A stretch of DNA of 52,664 nt, from the NCBI GenBank assembly GCA_903876795.1, contig CAIRBK010000089.1:1-52664 (forward strand), read 5' to 3'. The notes under the pieces were generated by a model. It did no database searches. It was not told the origin of the DNA and worked only from the letters and a program-made list of their open reading frames with translations. The DNA comes from an uncultured Verrucomicrobiota bacterium (lineage in GTDB: Bacteria > Verrucomicrobiota > Verrucomicrobiia > Opitutales > Opitutaceae). A program made the translations under genes and the position numbers. Below are positions 9,314-17,080 of the stretch, piece by piece; the first letter of the stretch is position 1; each line of letters begins with the position of its first letter.

Positions 9314-10747
9314 TTACTTGTGATCCCAAGGCAGCGCGATCTTCAGCCGGGGATGCTCCCAGACCTTGAAGAGGGTGAACATTTTCCCCGGGTTCAGGAT
9401 GCCGTTGGGGTCGAGCGCGTGTTTCACCGCCAGCATCGCCTTGATCTGCGCGGGCGAGTGCTGGAAGCGCATAAACGGCGTCTTCGCCAGCCCGATGCCA
9501 TGCTCGCCGGAGATCGCGCCGCCCAGCTTGACCACACCCTCCATGAGCCGGCACACGGCTTTTTCGGCGCGCAGATACTCGGCCCGATTGTCGCGGTGAT
9601 ACATGATGTTCACATGCAGGTTTCCGTCGGCCAGATGGCCGAACGTCGGGATCGGCAGGCGCGACGACCGGCGAAGCTTGTCCAGGAAGAGCGCAAACTT
9701 CTCGTAGCTGCTCATCGGCACCACGATGTCCTCGTTGAGCTTCGAATCCCCCAGGGCAAACATCGCGCCGGAGCATTTGCGGCGGACCTCCCACAACTCC
9801 TCCGCCTCGACGCGGTCGCGCGCCTCGCGGCACGCCGCCGTGTTCGCCCGGGCCCAGGCCAGCACGGTTTCTCGGGTCTCGGCGACCTCGCTGGCCGTGC
9901 CCGCCAGCTCCAGCAAAATCACCGGACGCCCCGCCTGGCCGGCGAACACTGTCTTCCCGGTCTTCGCCTCGGCGCATTGCACGGCGTAACGGTCCAGAAA
10001 CTCGCAGATCGCCGGCTGCACGCGCAGGGCGAACAACGCGCGTATCGCCCGGAACGCCGCCGCCTCGTCGGCAAACGACGTGAGCAGCGTCCAGCGCGCG
10101 GCCGGCAGCGGGATGAGCTTCAACGTGGCTTCGGTCACCACACCCAGCATGCCCTCGGCCCCGATCCACAGATCGCGCAGGTTGAAACCCGCGGAAAACT
10201 TCTTCGTCGCCGCGCCCCACTCCACATATTCGCCGGTCGGCAGAAAGCCCTTGAGCGCGATCACAAAATCGCGGGTCACGCCATATTTGCCGCCGTGCAT
10301 CCCGCCGGCGTTGCAGGCGATGTTCCCGCCGATCGTGCAGTATTGCTTTGAAGCCGGATCGGGCGGGTAAAACCAGCCGCACGCCTCGACCGCCCTGTGG
10401 ATGTCGGCTACAACCGCCCCGGCCTGCACCCGGGCCAGACCGGCCTCGGCATCCACCGTGATTTTATTCCACCCCGAGAGGTCGAGCACCCAGCCGCCCT
10501 TGACCGGTGAACCCGAGCCGGTGAGCGAGGAACCCGCGCCCCGCGTGGTCACCGGGACTTTGCGTTTATTGGCGATTTCCAGGGTCGCCGCGATGTCGGC
10601 CTTCGTCTTCGGCTTCACGACGGCTTCGGGTAAAAACGACAGCTTGCTGCCGTCAAACGACGACGCGAAACAGGCGTCGTGGTCGGTCGTCACGCGGGCG
10701 CCGAGTTTACCTTGGAGTTGCCGGGTCGCTGGTCCGAAAGAAGGCAT
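9314..10747 (-). CDS. glcD: FAD-linked 2-hydroxyacid oxidase (GlcD / D-lactate dehydrogenase type)
   Basis: A 477-residue flavoprotein oxidising D-2-hydroxyacids such as glycolate or D-lactate. The N-terminal PCMH FAD domain shows VPVTTRGAGSSLTGSGSPV, YPPDPASKQYCTIGGNIACN and GGKYGVTRDFV. The C-terminal domain has FGHLADGNLHVNI and the conserved SGEHGIG. I start at ATG 10747 (MPSFGPATRQL); the longer start at 10825 overlaps the divergent dehydrogenase. glcE and glcF partners are absent here. It is divergent from a D-2-hydroxyacid dehydrogenase with about 70 bases between starts, suggesting joint regulation. The exact substrate cannot be read from sequence. Confidence 0.88.
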   Translation of the reverse strand: MPSFGPATRQLQGKLGARVTTDHDACFASSFDGSKLSFLPEAVVKPKTKADIAATLEIANKRKVPVTTRGAGSSLTGSGSPVKGGWVLDLSGWNKITVDAEAGLARVQAGAVVADIHRAVEACGWFYPPDPASKQYCTIGGNIACNAGGMHGGKYGVTRDFVIALKGFLPTGEYVEWGAATKKFSAGFNLRDLWIGAEGMLGVVTEATLKLIPLPAARWTLLTSFADEAAAFRAIRALFALRVQPAICEFLDRYAVQCAEAKTGKTVFAGQAGRPVILLELAGTASEVAETRETVLAWARANTAACREARDRVEAEELWEVRRKCSGAMFALGDSKLNEDIVVPMSSYEKFALFLDKLRRSSRLPIPTFGHLADGNLHVNIMYHRDNRAEYLRAEKAVCRLMEGVVKLGGAISGEHGIGLAKTPFMRFQHSPAQIKAMLAVKHALDPNGILNPGKMFTLFKVWEHPRLKIALPWDHK

Positions 10748-10818
10748 GGAAGTGTTTTCACATTCCAGCGGTAGTCGCCCCGCTTCAACCCGATAAAACC
10801 GGTTTTCTTCACCCACCG

Positions 10819-11769
10819 ATGACACGCGTTCTGCTCACGACCACCTCGTTTCAAGACACCCCCGGCATCCATCACGACATGCTGGACAAGGCCGGCTTTG
10901 AGATCGTCCGCGAACGCGGACCTCTCCCCGAGTCCCGCATGTTGGAGCTCGCCGGCCAGTTCGACGCCTACCTGTGCGGCGACGACGCCATGACCCGCGC
11001 CGTCATGGAAAAATCCCTGCCCCGCCTCAAGGTCATCTCCAAATACGGCATCGGCCTCGACAAGATCGACCTCAAGGCCGCCAAGGACCTCGGCCTCCCC
11101 GTCCTCTTCACTCCCGGCGTCAACCACACCACCGTCGCCGAGCACACCTTCGCCCTCCTCCTGGCCACCGTGCGCAACCTCGTCGTCGAGGCCAACCACG
11201 TCGCCGCCGGCCGCTGGACCCGCATCACCGGCAACGAGGTCTGCGGCAAGACCCTCGTCCTCGTCGGCCTCGGCCGCATCGCCAAGGAGGTCGCCCTCCG
11301 CGCCCGTGCCTTCGGCCTGCGCGTCATCGTGTTCGCCCACTTCTGGGACGAGGACTTCGCCCGCTGGCACGGATTGGAACGCGCCGGATCCCTCGACGAG
11401 GCCCTCAAGCAGGCCGACTTCGTCTCACTCCACACCAAGCTGACCGCCGAGACCAGGGGCCTCCTGGATGCCCGCCGTCTCGCCCTGCTCCCCAGGGGTG
11501 CCGTCATCGTCAACACCGGCCGCGGCGAACTTATCGACCTGGCCGCCCTCGTCGCCGCGCTTAAGTCGGGCCACCTGCGCTACGCCGCCGACGTGCTCGA
11601 TCAAGAGCCCCCGCCTCCCGACCACCCGCTGCTCGGCCTGCCAGGAGTCATCCTCACCCCCCACATCGGCAGCCGCACCCACGAGAGCGTGCAACGCCAG
11701 GCCAGCTGCGCCGTGGACAACCTCACGCTCTTCCTCGCCGGAAAACCGCCCATCGCCCGCGCCGTCTGA
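10819..11769 (+). CDS. D-2-hydroxyacid dehydrogenase (NAD-dependent)
   Basis: A 316-residue protein of the phosphoglycerate dehydrogenase/formate dehydrogenase-like family. The Rossmann motif is VGLGRIAKEVA. The catalytic Arg lies in NTGRGELIDL, the Glu in DVLDQEPPP, and the His in LTPHIGSRTHESV. It lacks the C-terminal ACT domain of classical SerA, so a role in serine synthesis is unlikely. The start is ATG MTRVLLTTTSFQDTPG. It is divergent from glcD and followed by an Ldh_2-family gene, which points to hydroxyacid or ketoacid interconversion in catabolism. Confidence 0.9.
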   Translation: MTRVLLTTTSFQDTPGIHHDMLDKAGFEIVRERGPLPESRMLELAGQFDAYLCGDDAMTRAVMEKSLPRLKVISKYGIGLDKIDLKAAKDLGLPVLFTPGVNHTTVAEHTFALLLATVRNLVVEANHVAAGRWTRITGNEVCGKTLVLVGLGRIAKEVALRARAFGLRVIVFAHFWDEDFARWHGLERAGSLDEALKQADFVSLHTKLTAETRGLLDARRLALLPRGAVIVNTGRGELIDLAALVAALKSGHLRYAADVLDQEPPPPDHPLLGLPGVILTPHIGSRTHESVQRQASCAVDNLTLFLAGKPPIARAV

Positions 11770-11817
11770 TTCTCCGCCCCATCCGCTGCTCACGATCCGC
11801 CGCTTATCTTACCTCCC

Positions 11818-12918
11818 ATGCCCGAAACCTACCACGTCGTCCCCGAAGCCCAGCACAACACCCTCGTCGCCGCCGCCTACCGGCACCGCGGCTTCCACGC
11901 CGACGAGGCCGCCGAGGGCGCCCGTTTCTGCGCCGAGGCCTCCCGCCACGGCATCCGCACCCACAACGGCATCAAGGCACTCCACCTCGACCACCTCTTC
12001 GGCTCCGGCTCCAAGGGCTGCGTGCCCGGCGCCCAGATCGAAGATATTCCCTCCCGTTTCCCCGCCGTCAAAATCTGGAACGCCAACAAAAAACTCGGCC
12101 AGTCCACCGCCTACCGCGCCATCGACGAGGCCATCCGCCTGGCCGACCACTACGGCGTCGGCACCGTCTCCGTGGACAACGCCTTCCACTACCTCTGGGG
12201 CGGCGGTTACGTCATGGATGCCGCCCGCCGCGGCTACATCGCCTACACCAACTGCACCGCCGCGCTCGCCGAGGTCGTGCCCTTCGGCGGCAAATACCCC
12301 ACCCTCGGCACCAACCCCCACTCCTGGGGTTTCCCCACGACCGATGCCGTCGGCTACCCCATCGTGATCGACTGGGCCACCTCCGTCGTCGCCATGGGCC
12401 GCGTCCAGCAACTCAAACGCGAGGGCAAGCCCCTCCCGCCCCTCGCCGCCGTGGACAAGGAAGGCAACCCCACCACCGACCCCGACCAGGCGGTCTCCCT
12501 GCTGCCCTTCGGCGCCCACAAGGGCTACGGCCTCTCGCTCATCAACGAGATCGTCGGCGGCTTCATCGGCGGCTCGCTGCCCACCATCCGCAACCGCTGG
12601 GCCCAGGTCCCCTCGGGCGAGAAGGGCACCTGTGCGTTTTTCTTCCAAGTCATCCACCCCGACGCCCTCAACGCCGGCGCCTTCGCCAAGGGCCGCGACC
12701 AGAAGGCCAACGTGAAGGCCGTCATCGACGACCTCCTCGGCCACGGCAACGAGAAGTCCATGCTGCCCGGCCAGCTCGAGGCCTCGTTCGCCAGGCACAC
12801 CGCCAGTGCCGGCGGACTCCTCTTCACGGCCGCCGAGATCGCCGCCTTCAACGAGCTCGCCGCCGAAGCCGCCCAGCCTCTCTGGAACCCGGCCGCCTTC
12901 AAAACCGTCACGATCTGA
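11818..12918 (+). CDS. malate/L-lactate dehydrogenase family protein (Ldh_2)
   Basis: A 366-residue NAD(P)-dependent oxidoreductase of the Ldh_2 family, which includes malate, ureidoglycolate and sulfolactate dehydrogenases. Family signs: the catalytic His region EASRHGIRTHNGIKAL, GTVSVDNAFHYLWGGGYV, PTLGTNPHSWGFP, DWATSVVAMGRV and FGAHKGYGLSLINEI. It follows the D-2-hydroxyacid dehydrogenase by about 48 bases in the same direction, so co-transcription is likely. With glcD across the divergent promoter it makes a three-gene 2-hydroxyacid module. The substrate remains open. Confidence 0.9.
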   Translation: MPETYHVVPEAQHNTLVAAAYRHRGFHADEAAEGARFCAEASRHGIRTHNGIKALHLDHLFGSGSKGCVPGAQIEDIPSRFPAVKIWNANKKLGQSTAYRAIDEAIRLADHYGVGTVSVDNAFHYLWGGGYVMDAARRGYIAYTNCTAALAEVVPFGGKYPTLGTNPHSWGFPTTDAVGYPIVIDWATSVVAMGRVQQLKREGKPLPPLAAVDKEGNPTTDPDQAVSLLPFGAHKGYGLSLINEIVGGFIGGSLPTIRNRWAQVPSGEKGTCAFFFQVIHPDALNAGAFAKGRDQKANVKAVIDDLLGHGNEKSMLPGQLEASFARHTASAGGLLFTAAEIAAFNELAAEAAQPLWNPAAFKTVTI

Positions 12919-12941
12919 CCCGGAAGAATGACTGAGCGGTG

Positions 12942-13018
12942 ACACGGGGCCGCACAGAGTCCGTGGAGCACAATCCTCCGCGTCCGTGACCTCTGTTTTT
13001 CGGCTCGGCCCCCTGTGT
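12942..13018. repeat. long imperfect hairpin downstream of Ldh_2 gene
   Basis: The arm ACACGGGGCCG (12942-12952) pairs with CGGCCCCCTGTGT (13006-13018), and inner parts CACAGAG and CTCTG also pair. It begins about 23 bases after the stop of the Ldh_2 gene. It could end transcription, though there is no terminal T-run. The inner wording, CCGTGGAGCACA and CCGTGACCTCTG, resembles dispersed intergenic repeats seen in related genomes. Confidence 0.55.
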
Positions 13019-13167
13019 AATTCCAATGGCTGGGTGTTTTTAGACTACGGTGTGTTTCTGAAATAACCCCCGTGTAGCGGCGTCCGTGCCCGGACGCTCC
13101 CCTCCTCAACCCAAACGCCCGGGGACGGGCATGGCCACAAACACGGCGATCATCGCCGCATCTCCAG

Positions 13168-13188
13168 GTAGAAGCTTGCTTGCAGGCG
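13168..13188 (+). repeat. REP sequence
   Basis: GTAGAAGCTTGCTTGCAGGC is a variant of the short palindromic repeat found at 24431, 26644, 26698 and 28455. It lies inside the extra segment of the second compound repeat copy. Confidence 0.6.
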
Positions 13189-13222
13189 CTGGTTTGGCAC
13201 CGCCTTGCGGACCATCGCCCGA

Positions 13223-13353
13223 GGGTGTGTTCCCGAAAAATCGGTTCGGAGTGAGGGGAGAAACGGGCCCGGCCAAGGCGACCTTGACGGCCCAGCTTGC
13301 TTCTACCCTCACTCGCAGAGTTCGACGACCTGAGTGATTTCAGAAAAACACCC
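13223..13353 (+). mobile_element. 131-bp MITE-like element, second copy
   Basis: The left end GGGTGTGTTCCCGAAAAAT (13223-13241) pairs with the right end ATTTCAGAAAAACACCC (13337-13353). The core shares GGGCCCGGCCAAG and CGCAGAGTTCGACGACCTGAG with the first copy, in the same orientation, and is about 40 bases shorter. Confidence 0.65.
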
Positions 13354-13641
13354 TGAACGATCTCCAAACCGAAATCACTCCGCGATTCCGCCACGTTGGG
13401 AATCCGTAGCGGAACGGCGGAGCCGTTTCGTCCGCATAGTCTTAATTCACCCAACCTTGGGTATTTTATAGATACTGGATGGGTTTGGCTGGGTGAAAAT
13501 CCCCCTCGGCTGCTTGGGTCGCTCCGTGCTTTGGAGGACAACCCAGCCGGGGACGTCGGTGTCGGCGGGACCGGGCCACGCGAGTGGAGTTTGGCCCAAC
13601 AGAGTGCGCGTGAAGAACCCGATCCGCCGCGGTTTCCAGAC

Positions 13642-15060
13642 TCAGCTCAGCGACCTCCACACCAGCGCGATCAGGCCGCAGAGCACGAAGCCGATGGCCG
13701 TCGGCATCAGCGCCGAGACCGCCGTCCATTTCAGAGACCGGGTCTCCTTGTAGATCGTGTAGAGCGTGGTGCTGCAGGGGTTGTGGCACAGGCTGAAAAT
13801 CATCAGGCACACCCCGGTCAGCGTCGTCCATCCCGCGCCCGTCAACAACTGGTGCACGCCCTCGTCGCCGGTCTCAAACATGACGCCCGCCGCGTGTTCG
13901 CCGCCCGTCTGGCCGGTCAGCAGGACCGTCAGCATGAGGATCGAGGGGATCACAATCTCGTTGGCCGGTATCGCGATGAGGTAGGCCAGGAAAATGATTC
14001 CGTTGAGGCCGATCAACACCGCCACGGGATCCATGCCGGTCGCCGCCCAGTAGGCCAGGCTGTGGTCCCCGGCCTGAACGTTGGATACCAGCCAGATCAC
14101 CGCGCCGGCCGGCAGGGCGAAGACCACCGCGCGCCAGAGCACGAACAGCGTGCGGTCGATCAGCGAGGTGTAGAGCGTGCGCAGGATATTGGGCGGACGA
14201 TACGGGGGCAGTTCGAGGCTGAAGGTCGAGGCCTCGCCGCGCAGCAGCGTGCGGCTGAGCGCCCACGAGCACAGCAGGCTCAACCCGAAGCCGAGCAGCG
14301 CCACGCCGAAGACCGCGCCGGCCGCCACCACGCCGGACAATGCGGCCGGCACGAGCGCGCCGAGGAAGATCGTGGCGATCAGGATCTGCGTCGGCCATCG
14401 GCCGTTGCACAGGGCGAAGTTGTTCGTGACGATCGCGATCAACCGCTCGCGGGGGGAATCGATGACGCGCGCCGCGATGACGCCCGCCGCGTTGCACCCA
14501 TAGCCCATCGCCATCGTGAGCGCCTGCTTGCCGTGCGCGCCGACGCGGTGGAACAACCGGTCCAGATTAAACGCCACGCGCGGCAGGTACCCGAGGTCCT
14601 CCAGCAGCGTGAAGGCGGGGAAAAAAATCATCATCGGCGGCAGCATCACGCTGACCACCCAGGCGGTGGCCAGATACATGCCGTCCACCAGGAGCCCGGC
14701 CAGCCAGGCCGGCAGCGCGGCCATCGCCAGTCCGCGCAGCCACGGGTAGATCTCGCCCAGCAGCAAGTCGGCCAGCAGTCCGCTGGGCACGTTGGCTCCC
14801 GCGATGGTCAGCCACAGCACGAAGGCGAACAGCAGCCCCATCACGGGGAAACCCGTCCACGGGTTGGTGAGCACGCGGTCGATCCGGCGGTGCAACGCCA
14901 GACGGCGAGAGGAGCCCCGCCGCGATACGGTGCGCTCGGCGATGCGGGCCGATTCGGCGTAGATCGCCTCGGTGAGCCGGTCGTTGAAATCGCGCGGCAA
15001 CTGCCAGCGCAGTTCGCGCGCCTCCCGCAGGAGCGGATCGTTTTCGACGGGGGTGCTCAT
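13642..15060 (-). CDS. feoB: FeoB membrane (permease) part, separately encoded
   Basis: About 472 residues from ATG at 15060 (MSTPVENDPLLREARELRW), with many membrane segments and the duplicated Gate-type core of FeoB. Marker motifs are GYGCNAAGVIAARVIDSPRER, NNFALCNGRWPTQI and the C-terminal HNPCSTTLYTIYKETRS. The CNGR form of the pore motif fits the FeoB subgroup common in anaerobes rather than the E. coli type. The GTPase domain is not fused: it is the preceding gene, overlapping by four bases (ATGA). Together they should import ferrous iron across the inner membrane. Confidence 0.9.
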   Translation of the reverse strand: MSTPVENDPLLREARELRWQLPRDFNDRLTEAIYAESARIAERTVSRRGSSRRLALHRRIDRVLTNPWTGFPVMGLLFAFVLWLTIAGANVPSGLLADLLLGEIYPWLRGLAMAALPAWLAGLLVDGMYLATAWVVSVMLPPMMIFFPAFTLLEDLGYLPRVAFNLDRLFHRVGAHGKQALTMAMGYGCNAAGVIAARVIDSPRERLIAIVTNNFALCNGRWPTQILIATIFLGALVPAALSGVVAAGAVFGVALLGFGLSLLCSWALSRTLLRGEASTFSLELPPYRPPNILRTLYTSLIDRTLFVLWRAVVFALPAGAVIWLVSNVQAGDHSLAYWAATGMDPVAVLIGLNGIIFLAYLIAIPANEIVIPSILMLTVLLTGQTGGEHAAGVMFETGDEGVHQLLTGAGWTTLTGVCLMIFSLCHNPCSTTLYTIYKETRSLKWTAVSALMPTAIGFVLCGLIALVWRSLS

Positions 15061-15881
15061 GCCACGCGGCCCTCCCCGCCGGCGGCGCGCGCGAGCGCGG
15101 CGTGATCCTCGGTCAACCGGCCGAGTGTGCCGGCAGTGACCAGCCCGCCCACGGCGGCATCGCCTTCGAGCAGGCGCAACGCGATCCACTCCTCGTTGGC
15201 CAGCCCGGGGAATCGCGCGCGCAAAGCGGTCGTCACGCGTGCCAGCGCCTCGCGCAGGCCGGGCACGGCGAGCTTCAGTTTATAGGGGCTCGGCTGGAAC
15301 GCGCCCGATGCCACCGCCTGCACCTCGGCCAGGAGCTGCGGGATGCCCTCGCCGGAACGCGCCGAACAGGGCACGACGGGGATGCCGAGTTCGCGGGCGA
15401 GACGGCGGGCGTCGATCTCCAGACCGTTGGCGCGGGCCTCGTCCATGAGGTTCAGGCAGAGCACGGCGCGGTCGGTGATCTGGAGGATTTGCAGGACCAG
15501 GTTGAGATTGCGCTCCAGGCAGTTGGCGTCGGCGACGATGACGGTCACATCGGGGCGCCCGAAGAGGATGAACTCGCGCGCCACCGTCTCGTCGGGACTG
15601 GCCGAGCGCAGGGAGTAGGTGCCGGGCAGGTCCACGAGCTTGTAGCGTTTGCCCGCATAGGCGAAGCCGCCCTCGGCGCGCGCGATGGTCTTGCCCGGCC
15701 AGTTGCCCGTGTGCTGGCGCAGGCCGGTGAGGCGGTTGAACACGGTGCTCTTGCCGGTGTTGGGGTTGCCGGCCAGCGCGACCACATGGTCGCTCTTGCT
15801 CACATCAAGGCCGAGGCGTTGCGCCGGACCGCGGGGAGCCGCGCACGATTCGCAGGCGGAGGGGGGACAGGAGGAGGACAT
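15057..15881 (-). CDS. feoB: FeoB GTPase domain protein, separately encoded
   Basis: A 274-residue protein carrying the cytoplasmic GTPase part of FeoB. G1 is GNPNTGKST (38-46), G3 DLPGTYS (84-90), G4 NLMDE (144-148) and G5 SARSGEG (173-179), followed by the helical GDI-like domain. The N-terminus is Cys-rich (CPPSACESC, residues 5-13), unusual for FeoB and a possible metal-binding tag. It ends in a four-base overlap with the membrane gene and starts 15 bases after the DtxR-FeoA gene, so the three form one operon. Confidence 0.93.
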   Translation of the reverse strand: MSSSCPPSACESCAAPRGPAQRLGLDVSKSDHVVALAGNPNTGKSTVFNRLTGLRQHTGNWPGKTIARAEGGFAYAGKRYKLVDLPGTYSLRSASPDETVAREFILFGRPDVTVIVADANCLERNLNLVLQILQITDRAVLCLNLMDEARANGLEIDARRLARELGIPVVPCSARSGEGIPQLLAEVQAVASGAFQPSPYKLKLAVPGLREALARVTTALRARFPGLANEEWIALRLLEGDAAVGGLVTAGTLGRLTEDHAALARAAGGEGRVA

Positions 15882-15896
15882 GATTTGGAAAATGGG

Positions 15897-16871
15897 TTAA
15901 CCAACCTGGGAAACCTCCGGCTGGACGAGCACCTGGTCGGACTGCGTCCGGCGCAGCGCGATCAACGTCCCCCGCACCCGGAACGCGGCCGGGCCGTGCA
16001 GGGGGCTGTCGAGTTCATGTTCGATGCGGCTGCCGGGCACGAACCCGAGATCAAGCAACCGCGACCGCTCGGCTCCGATGCAGCCGGGCAACAACGCCAG
16101 CACTTGGGCCGCCGCTCCGCGCGTCAGCTCGCTCAGGCGGCAGGCGCCGGCCGGCACCTCGCCCTCGTCCGCCAACGGCAGCCGCACGCGCACCAGCGCC
16201 GCCAACTCCGCGGGCAACATCTCCGCCCGGCCCTCCAGGAAAAGCGTGCATGCCTCGACGGCGGACGGCGTGCGGGCAAAACGCATACCCGCAAAAATCC
16301 CCCGCCCGGCCAGCTTCGCAAACAGCGCCGGCGGCTCGTCTTCGATGTGTGAGATCACCCCGGGCCGCCCCGCGGGCCACGACAGGAGCGCCTGGCCCTC
16401 GGGTTCGGGAAAACTGCCGTCCCGAGTCGGGATCGGGTCCCCATGAGGATCGAAACGCGGATGCCCCAGCGTGTTTTCCAATCGCTCCACCTCGGCCGCA
16501 GTGAGCGCATGTTCAAGTTGGTCGGCCCGCCCATGCCAGTCCGCCGCCGGAAGACTGTTGGTTCTCGCGATCTGCGTCTCGGTCAAACGATGCGCCCGCA
16601 TGACCCGCACCGCCACCTCGCGGCCGGCATCCGTGAGGCCCCAAGCCTGCGCGTTTTCCACCGCCAAACCCGCCTGCTTGGCATTGGCCAAGGCCCGTAA
16701 TCCGGCCTCCCGCCCCAGCCCGCCCAACGCCCCCAACTGCGCCTCCCCCGCCGGTTGCCGCCGATATTCACACTCCAGCAAAGCCCGCAAGACATCCTCC
16801 ACCGCCTCGCGCTCCCCCCCCTTCAAATTACCTCCCTGCGGAACTTCACCGACAGCTTTTGCCTTGTTCAT
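15897..16871 (-). CDS. DtxR-family metalloregulator fused to a FeoA domain
   Basis: 324 residues. Residues about 20-100 form a winged helix with the DtxR pattern (GLTDAGREVAVRVMRAHRL). The dimerisation part follows (WHGRADQLEHALTAAEVERL, then HPRFDPHGDPIP), including candidate metal ligands His and Glu. The last 80 residues match FeoA (LPGCIGAERSRLLDLGFVPGSRIEHE, then FRVRGTLIALRR), an SH3-like fold that helps FeoB. No separate feoA is present, so this protein may both sense iron and assist transport. It starts at ATG 16871 and leads the feo operon. The extra segment between DtxR and FeoA parts is long and not recognised. Confidence 0.85.
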   Translation of the reverse strand: MNKAKAVGEVPQGGNLKGGEREAVEDVLRALLECEYRRQPAGEAQLGALGGLGREAGLRALANAKQAGLAVENAQAWGLTDAGREVAVRVMRAHRLTETQIARTNSLPAADWHGRADQLEHALTAAEVERLENTLGHPRFDPHGDPIPTRDGSFPEPEGQALLSWPAGRPGVISHIEDEPPALFAKLAGRGIFAGMRFARTPSAVEACTLFLEGRAEMLPAELAALVRVRLPLADEGEVPAGACRLSELTRGAAAQVLALLPGCIGAERSRLLDLGFVPGSRIEHELDSPLHGPAAFRVRGTLIALRRTQSDQVLVQPEVSQVG

Positions 16872-16901
16872 AATTTGAAAGGTATAAAAAGATTAGCCTA
16901 G

Positions 16902-16916
16902 TCAAATATTATTTGA
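16902..16916. promoter_or_regulatory. candidate operator of the feo operon (15-bp palindrome)
   Basis: TCAAATATTATTTGA is a perfect inverted repeat with 7-base arms about 30 bases upstream of the DtxR-FeoA start. On the minus strand a TTGACT (-35-like) overlaps its edge. A metal-responsive operator bound by the fused regulator is a reasonable guess, not shown. Confidence 0.45.
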
Positions 16917-16945
16917 ATCCTCTCGTCCGACGCCTCGGGACGCGG

Positions 16946-16954
16946 GTTAGGTTA
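16946..16954. promoter_or_regulatory. DtxR/IdeR-like half-site
   Basis: TTAGGTTAG equals one half of the known IdeR box. It lies between the divergent feo operon and aldehyde dehydrogenase gene. The other half is not conserved (TTGACC follows), and a nine-base match may be chance. Confidence 0.25.
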
Positions 16955-17080
16955 GTTGACCGCAGGATTTGGCCAAATGGGGTCTCGCCGAACGGATCGC
17001 AGGGAGGCTGGGTGGCGGTGAGCGGGGGGCACCGATTCCGGGCTTCCGTCCCCGCCGTGTATCTCTGATGTTGGGTGCTC

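Larger units (their letters stand above)
13020..13449. repeat. compound intergenic repeat, copy 2, inverted relative to copy 1
   Basis: Reversed order relative to 8956-9250: arm B (CCAATGGCTGGGTG, 13023-13036), a lone TIR (GGTGTGTTTCTGAAATA, 13049-13065), about 150 bases of extra sequence with a REP, the TIR element (13223-13353), then arm A reversed (to 13449). The core of the TIR element is in the same orientation as in copy 1 although both arms are inverted. Confidence 0.8.
12919..13641. other. 723-base gene-free region between Ldh_2 and feoB
   Basis: It holds a long hairpin (12942-13018), the inverted compound repeat copy (13020-13449), a REP sequence (13168-13188), and an inverted repeat TTCACCCA (13446-13453) / TGGGTGAA (13490-13497) downstream of feoB. 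Open frames here are short and look non-coding. Confidence 0.6.

Noticed and set aside
13396-15105. Plus-strand frame of 569 codons
   Set aside because: Antisense to the FeoB membrane gene, composition typical of a shadow frame.
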